From: QFNR01 sp043842855 | Lineage (GTDB): Bacteria; Pseudomonadota; Gammaproteobacteria; Burkholderiales; Neisseriaceae | Length of the DNA: 64,000 bases | Assembly: GCA_043842855.1 (NCBI GenBank) | Contig: JBBPJF010000001.1 | Span: 124,001-188,000, forward strand | Reading direction: 5' to 3' | Part shown: piece after piece, positions 27,228-35,108 of the stretch | Numbering within the stretch: the stretch's first letter is position 1 | Layout: the number at the start of each line of letters is the position of its first letter | Notes under the pieces: model-generated | Seen by the model: the letters and a program-made list of their open reading frames with translations, nothing else | Database searches by the model: none | Told to the model about the DNA's origin: nothing | Position numbers and translations under genes: made by a program

Positions 27228-27695
27228 ATGACAATAGAATTTAGTACCCAGAACGTAGCTGAACGAATGACCCCAGGCTATAGCATGGATGAAGAAACTA
27301 GAGAGATATGTCTAGCTTATGTAGAGAAGGCATTAAGGCTGGCTGAAAAGAGGTATGCCGAAATATCAGCTATTGAGGGCCCAGATGATCGTGAGTTATC
27401 CCCCATGTACGCCTCTATTCGTAACCAATTAATCTACCTACGCCGCGTAATCACTGGAGAAGAAAAAGATATCTACCGCATAGATACCTTCACCATGGGG
27501 ATCTATGCGATAAGAGAATTCGAGGACAGTGATCCACTCTTTGCAGATAGGATTCATAGTGCTTCTTATATAGCTGACCAAATTAGGTTGAGTAAAAAGA
27601 AAATTCATTTACCTAATGATCCTGAAAAAAATCCAGACTATTGGGCTCAGCAAGCTGAACTCAAAGCCAAATACCCTGAGGAATATGACCTGTAG
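27228..27695 (+). CDS. Tsi6-like immunity protein, copy 4
   Basis: This 155-aa paralog begins exactly 476 bases after copy 3. The leader is MTIEFSTQNVAERMTPGYS. The core start differs (ICLAYVEKALRLA rather than KCLFYVDRALRLA), which changes charge in the first helix. The mid-segment is EFEDSDPLFADRIHSASYI and the tail DYWAQQAELKAKYPEEYDL. It shares its leader type with copies 6 and 7 and its DSDPLFADRIHSASYI block with copy 6, suggesting unit-by-unit conversion or a two-unit duplication. Confidence 0.74.
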   Translation: MTIEFSTQNVAERMTPGYSMDEETREICLAYVEKALRLAEKRYAEISAIEGPDDRELSPMYASIRNQLIYLRRVITGEEKDIYRIDTFTMGIYAIREFEDSDPLFADRIHSASYIADQIRLSKKKIHLPNDPEKNPDYWAQQAELKAKYPEEYDL

Positions 27696-27735
27696 GCTTA
27701 ACTATGACGGTGAAAGACAGTACCCAGGCTATAGT

Positions 27736-28146
27736 ATGGATGAAGAAACTCGAGAAAAATGCTTGTTTTATGTAGATAGAGCGTTAAGGCTAGCTGAAAA
27801 AAGGTATGCCGAAATATCAGCTATTGAGGGCCCAGATGATCGTGAGTTATCCCCCATGTATGCTTCTATTCGTAATCAACTGATCTACCTACGTCGTGTA
27901 ATCACTGGAGAAGAAAAAGATATCAAACGAATTAAAACCTTCACTATGGGGGTCTACGCGGTAAGAGAATTTGATACCAATGATCCTCTCTTTGCCGATA
28001 GAATATATTCCGCATGTTGTATAGCCGATCAAATTAGGATGAGTAAAAAGAACTTTCGCTTGCCTAATGATCCCCTTGAAAATCCTGGTGATAAAGAAAA
28101 ACAAGCCTGGCTTAAAGCTAAATACCCGGAAGAATATGATCTTTAA
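27736..28146 (+). CDS. Tsi6-like immunity protein, copy 5 (leader frameshifted)
   Basis: The core of 136 aa is intact from the internal ATG at 27736. The upstream leader ATG at 27704, which corresponds to the start of the other copies, is out of frame because 25 bases of the leader are missing; from there translation stops after 23 codons. This copy therefore must start at the internal ATG, by re-initiation, or is poorly expressed. The core differs at IKRIKTFTMGVYAV and in CCIADQIRMSKKNFRLP. An alternative upstream in-frame ATG inside copy 4 (27616) is unlikely. Confidence 0.65.
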   Translation: MDEETREKCLFYVDRALRLAEKRYAEISAIEGPDDRELSPMYASIRNQLIYLRRVITGEEKDIKRIKTFTMGVYAVREFDTNDPLFADRIYSACCIADQIRMSKKNFRLPNDPLENPGDKEKQAWLKAKYPEEYDL

Positions 28147-28154
28147 AATTAACT

Positions 28155-28622
28155 ATGACAATAGAATTTAGTACCCAGAACGTAGGTGAACGAATGACCC
28201 CAGGCTATAACATGGACGAAGAAACTAGAGAGAAATGTTTGTTTTATGTAGATAGAGCATTGAGGTTGGCTGAAAAAAGGTATACCGAAATATCAGCTAT
28301 TGAGGGCCCAGATGATCGTGAGTTATTCCCCATGTATGCTTCTATTCGTAACCAACTGCTCTACCTACGTCGTGTAATCACTGGCGAAGAAAAAGATATC
28401 TACCGCATCAGCACTTTCACCATGGGGGCCTATGCGGCAAGAGAATTCGAGGACAGTGATCCCCTCTTTGCAGATAGAATTCATAGTGCTTCCTATATAG
28501 CAGATCAGATCAGAGCGTATAAGAAAAAGATTATTTTGCCTAATGATCCTAAAGAAATTCCTGGTTATGGAGGAAGACAAGCCAGACTCAAAGCAGAATT
28601 TCCTGAGGAATATGATCTTTAA
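28155..28622 (+). CDS. Tsi6-like immunity protein, copy 6
   Basis: This 155-aa paralog begins 451 bases after the copy-5 leader ATG (476 minus the 25-base deletion). The leader is MTIEFSTQNVGERMTPGYN. Core motifs are kept, with RYTEISAIEG, ELFPMYAS, DIYRISTFTMGAYAAREF and a divergent tail (AYKKKIILPNDPKEIPGYGG). It ends TAA, then 8 bases to the truncated copy 7. It appears to be the last complete member. Confidence 0.74.
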   Translation: MTIEFSTQNVGERMTPGYNMDEETREKCLFYVDRALRLAEKRYTEISAIEGPDDRELFPMYASIRNQLLYLRRVITGEEKDIYRISTFTMGAYAAREFEDSDPLFADRIHSASYIADQIRAYKKKIILPNDPKEIPGYGGRQARLKAEFPEEYDL

Positions 28623-28630
28623 AATTAACT

Positions 28631-28801
28631 ATGACAATAGAATTTAGTACCCGTATTAGGTGCAAGAACACAGCCCCAGGCTATAGCATGGACGAAGAAA
28701 TTGGAGAACGATATTTAGTCTACGCAGAAGGATATCCAGAATTTCTACTTTCTAAACTATATACTGCATCAAATTACTCTAACGCCTCCGCAAATGCATG
28801 A
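28631..28801 (+). pseudogene. Truncated seventh Tsi6-like immunity copy
   Basis: A 56-codon ORF starts 476 bases after copy 6 with the same leader type (MTIEFST) and retains PGYSMDEEIGERYLVYAEG before departing from the family. It ends at TGA 28799-28801 inside the 3' end of the convergent aminotransferase gene. The leader is also altered (RIRCKNTA). It is the decayed edge of the array, probably the recombination boundary of the amplification. Confidence 0.7.
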
Positions 28802-29967
28802 GCTACATAATCTAGGTTGTCCTCATTGAGGGCTGCTATGCAAATGCGACCATTTCCCACCAAATAGATGGCAAACTTCTTTCTTAAAAATTTTACTTTC
28901 TCTTGACTTAAACCAGTAAAGCTGAAAAGCCCTTTCTGTTGGATAAGGTAACTAAAATCTTTACAGGGTAGAACTTGAGTTAAATTTTGATATAGTCTAT
29001 GACGCATCTGCTGAATTCTATCCCTCATTGCAGCCACCTCCTGCATCCAGCTCTCATATAATTTTGGTGTATTAAGTACAATGGAAGCCACATGCCCTCC
29101 ATGGAAAGGAGGACTAGAATATAGACGACGAATGGCAAATTGAAATTGCCCAAATACTCGCTTGGCCTCCTCTTCCGTCTTACCTACCACTGATAGAGCA
29201 CCTACCCGCTCCCCGTATAACGCCATATTTTTCGAGAAAGAAGTACTAAGGATGAAAGTAAGTCCTAAGTAAGCAGCTCGCCGAATAGCATAGGCATCTA
29301 CTTCTAGCCCCTCCCCTAGACCTTGATAAGCCATATCCATAAAAGCAATTAAACCCTTTTCCTGAATCAAGGGTAATAACTCATCCCATTGTTCATGACT
29401 CAAATCAGTTCCAGTGGGATTATGACAACAAGGTTGTAACAAAACAATGGAACGCTCTGATAAAGTCTTCAAAAATTCAAGTAATTCTTTGAATTTTACT
29501 CTTCCCGTCTGGGGATCATAATAAGGGTATTCCTCCACTACAAAACCTGCTGCCCTAAAAGTAGCTAAATGATTACCCCAGGTAGGTGCACTTACATAAA
29601 CGCGGCTATCTGGAAAATACTTATGCAGAAAATTTGCACCAACCCTCAAGGCCCCTGAACCTGCGACTGTCTGAACGGTTTGTACCCTATTCTCCTTTAA
29701 AGCGATGCAGTCTTCACCGAATATTAAGGTTTGTGTAGCCTTTCTAAATTCCGCCAGCCCCTCCATAGGTAGGTAGGCACAAGGGATATGCTGACTTATT
29801 AAGTGTTCCTGTGCCTGTTTTACTGAATCTAAAAGCGGTAACCTTCCTTTTGCATCACAATAAACTCCAATACTAAGGTTAACCTTTTGCTTCCTAACGT
29901 CCTGCTTAAAATCCTCCACCAAGGACAGTATCGGATCTCCTTCAAACCACTCAACCGACTCAAACAT
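28774..29967 (-). CDS. tyrB: Aromatic/aspartate aminotransferase (class I, PLP)
   Basis: This 397-aa protein belongs to the AspC/TyrB family, which transfers the amino group between aspartate or aromatic amino acids and 2-oxoglutarate. The PLP lysine is in STSFSKNMALYGERVGAL (family SSFSKNFGLYNERVGAL). PCCHNPTGTDL matches the cofactor-binding stretch, and the N-terminus FEGDPILSLVEDFKQD is the usual start. Whether the main substrate is aspartate or tyrosine/phenylalanine cannot be told by eye. Its 3' end overlaps the truncated immunity copy on the other strand. Confidence 0.88.
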   Translation of the reverse strand: MFESVEWFEGDPILSLVEDFKQDVRKQKVNLSIGVYCDAKGRLPLLDSVKQAQEHLISQHIPCAYLPMEGLAEFRKATQTLIFGEDCIALKENRVQTVQTVAGSGALRVGANFLHKYFPDSRVYVSAPTWGNHLATFRAAGFVVEEYPYYDPQTGRVKFKELLEFLKTLSERSIVLLQPCCHNPTGTDLSHEQWDELLPLIQEKGLIAFMDMAYQGLGEGLEVDAYAIRRAAYLGLTFILSTSFSKNMALYGERVGALSVVGKTEEEAKRVFGQFQFAIRRLYSSPPFHGGHVASIVLNTPKLYESWMQEVAAMRDRIQQMRHRLYQNLTQVLPCKDFSYLIQQKGLFSFTGLSQEKVKFLRKKFAIYLVGNGRICIAALNEDNLDYVAHAFAEALE

Positions 29968-30051
29968 CCGCTTTCTTCTCCACTAAGTAAACACACTCCA
30001 CTGTGCTGCACGCACTATTCAAAATAAACATCTATCTACCCTTTTCCAGCA

Positions 30052-30834
30052 CTATTGATCTGCAAACGCTCTTTCCAGCAGGTAATCTCCTTTTTCACCT
30101 CTCTTGGGAGAAACCCGTAAACCAAATCCTTCTAATACTGCAGAGACATCTCTTAGCATGGCTGAACTACCGCAAAGCATCGCTCTATCCTTCTCAGGTG
30201 ATATGGCCGGTAGGCCTAACTCCCTAGGTATTCTCCCAGTTTCTAGTCCAGCTGTCATACGTCCCTCATGTTTAAAAGGTTCACGAGAAACTAAGGGATA
30301 ATAAAGCAATTTTTCTTTCACCATTTCTCCCAGGTACTCATGTTGAGGTAAGGCCGCAGTAAAGTGATTATAATAGGCCAAGTCATTGATATACCTAACT
30401 CCATGGACCAATATCACCTTTTTAAATAATTCATAGATCCTAGGGTCCCTAGTCAAACTAAGAAAAGGAGCTAGGCCCGTGCCCGTACCCAATAGATAAA
30501 GGTTCTCTCCTGGCGTTAGATCATCCAGCACTAAAGTTCCTGTGGGCTTTTTACTGATCAGTACTTCGTCCCCTACTTTGAGATGTTGTAAACGACTGGT
30601 TAGTGCTCCATCTGCTATTTTAATACTAAAAAATTCTAGATGTTCTTCCCAATTGGCACTTGCAATACTATAAGCCCTTACTATGGCCCTTTCCCCTCCA
30701 TCAACCCACAAGCCTACTGTGACGAACTGACCGCTTTCAAACCGCAAACTATCATTACGTGTACAAGTAAAACTGAAATAGCTTTCATTCCAATGATAAA
30801 CGGACAAAACTCTTTCTACATAATAAGCTGACAC
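30052..30834 (-). CDS. fpr: Ferredoxin--NADP(+) reductase
   Basis: This 260-aa FAD enzyme shuttles electrons between NADPH and ferredoxin/flavodoxin. FAD-binding RAYSIASANWEEHLEFFSI fits the family R-x-Y-S motif, NADP-binding LLGTGTGLAPFLSLTRD is intact, and MLCGSSAML matches the C-terminal NADP segment. The end (KRGEKGDYLLERAFAD) resembles E. coli Fpr, whose C-terminus is also short. The start is a GTG at 30834 with a purine-rich AGGGGAATTAGG upstream. It is the likely partner for the YfaE-like ferredoxin at 38.5 kb and for Fe-S enzymes. Confidence 0.93.
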   Translation of the reverse strand: MSAYYVERVLSVYHWNESYFSFTCTRNDSLRFESGQFVTVGLWVDGGERAIVRAYSIASANWEEHLEFFSIKIADGALTSRLQHLKVGDEVLISKKPTGTLVLDDLTPGENLYLLGTGTGLAPFLSLTRDPRIYELFKKVILVHGVRYINDLAYYNHFTAALPQHEYLGEMVKEKLLYYPLVSREPFKHEGRMTAGLETGRIPRELGLPAISPEKDRAMLCGSSAMLRDVSAVLEGFGLRVSPKRGEKGDYLLERAFADQ

Positions 30835-30861
30835 CCTAATTCCCCTGTTTAGTTTCTATTG

Positions 30862-32601
30862 TTAAGAAAACTGCATATTGTATAAAGCACGGTAATGACC
30901 ATTAGACTGTAATAATGCTTCATGTTTTCCTGATTCAACAATTTTTCCTTCATGCATCACTACTATTAAATCAGCTGACTCTATAGTTGAAAGGCGATGA
31001 GCAATGACCACTGTAGTTTTCCCCTGCATCAGATGCTCTAATGCTTCTTGCACCTTTTTCTCAGAGGAAAGGTCCAGGGCGCTCGTCGCTTCATCTAAAA
31101 TAAGAATAGGCGCATCTTTCAAAATGGCACGCGCAATCATTAAACGTTGCCGCTGACCACCTGAAAGTAGAGAACCATTTTCCCCAATTCTGCTGTCAAT
31201 TCCATCAGGTAAATGCTGAACAAAATTCCACGCATTAGCTGCCTTAAGTGCTTCTATTATTAACTCTGGATCTTGTACATTCTCTCCATAGGCAACGTTG
31301 TTTCGTACTGTATCATCCAGTAAAAAAATATCCTGGCTAACCATAGCAATCTGTTTTCTTAAACATCGAAGACTAATTTCTCTGATATCAATGCCATCCA
31401 TCAAAATTTGTCCTCTATCTACTTCATAAAAACGGGGAAGCAGGTTAGCTAACGTACTTTTTCCTGATCCAGAAGCTCCTACTAATGCTACTACTTGGCC
31501 CTTAGCAATACTCAAGTTAATGTCACTCAAATGGGGCACCTGCGCATTTGGATACGAGAAACTTACTTCCTTGAACCTAATTTCATGTTGAAAATTATTC
31601 AATTCCCGCTGCCCCTGATCTATTTCTAACTCCAGGTCTAAAAAATTAAAAACACTCTGTGTTCCAGCCATCCCCCTCTGAAGTGATTGCATAATATCTG
31701 TCATGCGTTTCATTGGATCGAACATAGCAATCATAGAGGTTAGAAAAGACATAAAAGCACCTGGCGTAAAACCTTGTTGAGCCCGCAAACCTGCAAAATA
31801 GATAATAGTACTTAGAGCTATCGCAATTAACCACTGTGTACTAGCCGTACTTAAAGAATTTGCCGAACGTTGCTTAACTAGGTTCAATCGCACGGCGTTG
31901 GTAATTCGGTCAAAAAAAACTTTCCCCTGCTCATATGCGTGGTAAATTTTAATTTCCCTAACTCCGGCAATACCCTCTTTGAGCAGCTGTGTCATACCGC
32001 CCATGTAAGTTTGGTTGAGGCTAGTCAATTTTCTCAAACGAAAACTAACCACCCGCACCAATACGGTCACTACCAATAAGGTGCCAAGGGTAATTAGGGT
32101 CAACTCCCAGTCTAAATAAAATAATACTGCTAATAGCCCTAAAACCATTACCCCATCTTTAGCTAAAACTGTAACAACATTAAAGCCTGCATCCGTAATC
32201 TGATTGGCATCATTAACTACTTTAGAGACAATAATGCCAGAGGGATATTCCTTAAAATAGGCCACCGGTAGCTGTACTATTTTTTCGTACATTTCCGCGC
32301 GGACCTTTTGTACTAGATGACTCGACAAATAAGTTACCAAATAATCGTTGATATAGGTAGCTACTCCCCGAACAAAGAACAGTCCCACTATAGCTAAAGG
32401 AATCACCAAAGTATAATAGTGATTCTGTTCTACAAAACCTCTATCGATCAATGGCTTTATCAATAGAGCAAAAACAGGAGTAGTTAAAGAAGCCACTACC
32501 ATCGCCAGTACTGCTGCCAAAAAACCCTTCCAATAGACAGCTAAATATTGCCATAAGCGCCGATACAACTTTAAATTTTGAATGGGATTTTGCGAGGGCA
32601 T
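30862..32601 (-). CDS. msbA: Lipid A export ABC transporter MsbA
   Basis: MsbA flips the lipid A core from the inner to the outer leaflet of the inner membrane, using ATP. I choose the ATG at 32601 (579 aa; E. coli 582) over an in-frame TTG at 32628. The N-terminal half has six membrane helices (for example FLAAVLAMVVASLTTPVFAL). The ATPase has Walker A GASGSGKST, signature LSGGQRQRL, Walker B ILILDEATSALD and switch His AHRLST. LpxK, often next to msbA, is not adjacent here. Confidence 0.95.
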   Translation of the reverse strand: MPSQNPIQNLKLYRRLWQYLAVYWKGFLAAVLAMVVASLTTPVFALLIKPLIDRGFVEQNHYYTLVIPLAIVGLFFVRGVATYINDYLVTYLSSHLVQKVRAEMYEKIVQLPVAYFKEYPSGIIVSKVVNDANQITDAGFNVVTVLAKDGVMVLGLLAVLFYLDWELTLITLGTLLVVTVLVRVVSFRLRKLTSLNQTYMGGMTQLLKEGIAGVREIKIYHAYEQGKVFFDRITNAVRLNLVKQRSANSLSTASTQWLIAIALSTIIYFAGLRAQQGFTPGAFMSFLTSMIAMFDPMKRMTDIMQSLQRGMAGTQSVFNFLDLELEIDQGQRELNNFQHEIRFKEVSFSYPNAQVPHLSDINLSIAKGQVVALVGASGSGKSTLANLLPRFYEVDRGQILMDGIDIREISLRCLRKQIAMVSQDIFLLDDTVRNNVAYGENVQDPELIIEALKAANAWNFVQHLPDGIDSRIGENGSLLSGGQRQRLMIARAILKDAPILILDEATSALDLSSEKKVQEALEHLMQGKTTVVIAHRLSTIESADLIVVMHEGKIVESGKHEALLQSNGHYRALYNMQFS

Positions 32602-32689
32602 GCGGTCTTCTAGATCTCTTAAAAGCAATGGGCATTATAAACTAATTCTGGTTCCTAGACGAGGCTGACCAAACTATGCCTATGCTAAA

Positions 32690-34156
32690 TTAGCTATCTA
32701 GTCCCTGCTCCACCATTTTGATAGCCTTAACCAGCGCCATACCTTTATTCTGGGTTTCTTGTAGTTCTAGCTCTGGATCTGAATCAGCCACAATGCCAGC
32801 TCCTACCTGTATATAAGCTTTCTGATCTTTCAAGACAGCAGTTCGAATACCAATAGCTAGTTCCATATCTCCGGAAAAACTTAAGTAACCTAAGGCTCCC
32901 CCATAAATCCCCCGTTTAGAGGGTTCTAACTCCTGTATAATTTCCATGGCACGAATCTTTGGTGTTCCTGAAAGCGTTCCAGCAGGGAAAGTAGCCGAAA
33001 GAATTTGCATTAAAGAAATTTCCTCTTTGCATTCACTCTCTACCGAAGAAACCAGGTGCATCACGTGAGAGTATCTTTCTACACCCATTTTTTCTGTTAC
33101 TTTAATGCTTCCTGTTTTACTAAATTTTCCTACATCGTTTCGCCCTAAATCTATAAGCATAATGTGTTCAGATCTCTCCTTTTCATCTGCTAATAGCTCT
33201 TGTTCATTGCGTAGATCTTCTTCAGGCGTCTGTCCCCTCTGTCGCGTCCCCGCTAAGGGTCGAACGGTTGTTATTAAACCTTTTTTCCTCACCAATACCT
33301 CAGGTGAGGCGCCCACTATTATGAAATCTTCAAAATGATAATAAATGAGAAAAGGGGAAGGATTCAGTGTACGCAATGCACGGTATAAACTAATAGCAGA
33401 ATCCTGATACTCAATGAACATTTTTCTAGAAAGTACTACCTGCATGCAATCCCCAGCATAAATATATTCACGAATCTTTTCTACTCCTGCTTTATAATCC
33501 TCCGCACTCATCTCATACTGTAAGGATGCAGTTGGAGAGCCTAAAGATAAAGGTAAAGCAATACTTTGTCTAAGTTGTAGGCGCAACTCTTCCAAGCGGG
33601 CACATCCCTTAAAATAAGCATCTGGATCCTCTACCGAGGCATAGACAATTAAATATAACTTACCAGAAAAGTTATCTACAACGGCTAATTCTTTGGACAG
33701 TAATAGAAAGATGTCAGGAACATCTGGCCCAGTAGAAGGTATTTTTTGGGCCAGCTTTGCTTCGAGGTATCGATTAATTTCATAGCCAAAATAGCCTACT
33801 AACCCCCCCTGAAAGCATTTAATACCTTCAATGGGTGGCGCCTTAAAACGCTTAAAATATTGGTCGATCCACTCTAGGGGATTGCCTTGATGAACTTCAA
33901 CTATCTTGTGATTTTCATAAACTTCTATTTTTTCATCCCTGACTACCAGGTAACTATTACAGGGCAAACCAATGAAAGAGTATCTTCCAAAGTGTTCTCC
34001 ATTGACTGCAGATTCCAGTAGATAGCTGAAAGGCTGGTTAGCTAATTTCATATAGATAGATAAGGGTGTGTCCAAATCTACCAATAATTCGTAAACTAGA
34101 GGAATATGTGTAAAGCCCTTCTGTTTTTGTTCATTAAATACTTTAAAGCTGAGCAT
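32690..34156 (-). CDS. trpE: Anthranilate synthase component I
   Basis: TrpE converts chorismate to anthranilate, the first committed step of tryptophan synthesis, with glutamine-derived ammonia from TrpG. From the ATG at 34156 it is 488 aa; an ATG at 34177 is also in frame, but family alignment (MLSFKVFNEQKQKGFTHIPL) and an AAGGA tract favour 34156. The tryptophan-feedback LLES motif is kept (YLLESAVNGEHFGRYSF). The chorismate-binding domain has IVGASPEVLVRK, RPLAGTRQRG and FPAGTLSGTPKIRAMEII. No trpG, trpD or trpC lies nearby, so it stands alone. Confidence 0.93.
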   Translation of the reverse strand: MLSFKVFNEQKQKGFTHIPLVYELLVDLDTPLSIYMKLANQPFSYLLESAVNGEHFGRYSFIGLPCNSYLVVRDEKIEVYENHKIVEVHQGNPLEWIDQYFKRFKAPPIEGIKCFQGGLVGYFGYEINRYLEAKLAQKIPSTGPDVPDIFLLLSKELAVVDNFSGKLYLIVYASVEDPDAYFKGCARLEELRLQLRQSIALPLSLGSPTASLQYEMSAEDYKAGVEKIREYIYAGDCMQVVLSRKMFIEYQDSAISLYRALRTLNPSPFLIYYHFEDFIIVGASPEVLVRKKGLITTVRPLAGTRQRGQTPEEDLRNEQELLADEKERSEHIMLIDLGRNDVGKFSKTGSIKVTEKMGVERYSHVMHLVSSVESECKEEISLMQILSATFPAGTLSGTPKIRAMEIIQELEPSKRGIYGGALGYLSFSGDMELAIGIRTAVLKDQKAYIQVGAGIVADSDPELELQETQNKGMALVKAIKMVEQGLDS

Positions 34157-34411
34157 AAACGGTAGTATCCTTATCATGGTAGCAGGTAGTTAGTCATCAG
34201 GAACTTTTAGGATATCTACTCTAATTCCACCTGCCAGTAAATCAGAGCTAAAAAAACAAGAATGTCATATACCTCCAACCAACAAAAACTCCTCTCCAGG
34301 TAAGTATTGGTGGTTTTATCTGCTCATTGTCACTAAGCCGTTTCTGTCACCTATATACATATTTAAAACTTCCCATATGGCTGATGGCAAGTAATTTATG
34401 TACTACAAAAA

Positions 34412-34774
34412 TTACACAGTAAAAGAAGATCCACATCCACAAGTAGTAACTGCATTGGGATTACGAATGACAAACTGGGAACCGTATAGGTTTTCTTTAT
34501 AGTCAATTTCAGCGCCCCACAAATATTGGTAACTCATAGGATCTACCAAAAAGACCAGGCCTTCCTTTTGAAGCTGTACATCATCCTCGTTAACAATCTC
34601 ATCAAAAGTAAACCCATATTGAAATCCTGAACAACCTCCGCCATGCACAAACACACGCAACTTCAAATCAGGATTACCTTCCTCTGCAATCAATTCTTTC
34701 ACTTTATTACAACAATTTTCGGTAAAAAATATTGGCTCATCTGCTGTAGCCCGCGTACTCATCTCTTCATCCAT
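34412..34774 (-). CDS. erpA: Iron-sulfur cluster insertion protein ErpA
   Basis: ErpA is an A-type carrier that delivers Fe-S clusters to apo-enzymes. The 120-aa protein has the three conserved cysteines: GGGCSGFQYGF and the C-terminal TTCGCGSSF. AGGAGG lies 7 bases before the ATG at 34774. It is divergent from nrdA with a 334-bp AT-rich spacer. IscA and ErpA are close relatives; the N-terminal extension before FTENCCNKVKELI and the context favour ErpA. Confidence 0.92.
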   Translation of the reverse strand: MDEEMSTRATADEPIFFTENCCNKVKELIAEEGNPDLKLRVFVHGGGCSGFQYGFTFDEIVNEDDVQLQKEGLVFLVDPMSYQYLWGAEIDYKENLYGSQFVIRNPNAVTTCGCGSSFTV

Positions 34775-35108
34775 TCCAGCACCTCCTATTGTTATGCATT
34801 CTGAACGGGTTAATGTGGGTGCATACCCAAAAAATACAATGCTTAAAATTCAATATCCAGTGAATAAAAAATACTCTAATGTCTTATGTTAACACTGCTT
34901 TTTACTTTTAATCATATTTTCCTTAATAAAATAAAAACTTAAAAAAACAGCTGTTTTTACCTCTATCCGCTTAGTGCGAGCTTCTTCTAATCAGATACCC
35001 AATATCGTATAATGGACCCCTGAAGTGACTGCTGCTCTTCTTTTTTTTCCGTTTACTTTCTAGACGTTATTCATTTTTAAGACATTTTAGCTTTTATTGG
35101 GGTTATCC
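34775..35108. promoter_or_regulatory. Divergent erpA-nrdA promoter region with palindrome
   Basis: This 334-base AT-rich spacer holds no gene. It contains a perfect 16-bp palindrome (AAAAACAGCTGTTTTT, 34943-34958), a possible operator, and a TATAAT at 35008-35013 that fits an nrdA promoter -10, though no good -35 is seen. No NrdR-type box was recognised. Confidence 0.45.

Larger units (their letters stand above)
26276..28801 (+). repeat. Tandem array of about 476-bp units
   Basis: Leader ATGs occur at 26276, 26752, 27228, 27704, 28155 and 28631. Spacings are 476, 476, 476, 451 and 476; the short one is explained by a 25-base deletion in unit 5. Each unit is one immunity gene plus an 8-base junction such as TAGGCTTAACT. 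Copy 1 (25854) is the same family without the leader. The constant period shows amplification by unequal crossing-over or replication slippage. Confidence 0.9.

Noticed and set aside
27616..27735. Upstream extension of immunity copy 5 from an ATG inside copy 4
   Set aside because: The extra residues come from an out-of-frame reading of copy 4; the leader deletion explains why the extension is open.
26276..28801. Regular spacing suggested a CRISPR-like array
   Set aside because: Units are 476 bases of coding DNA with no short repeat-spacer structure; it is a tandem gene array.
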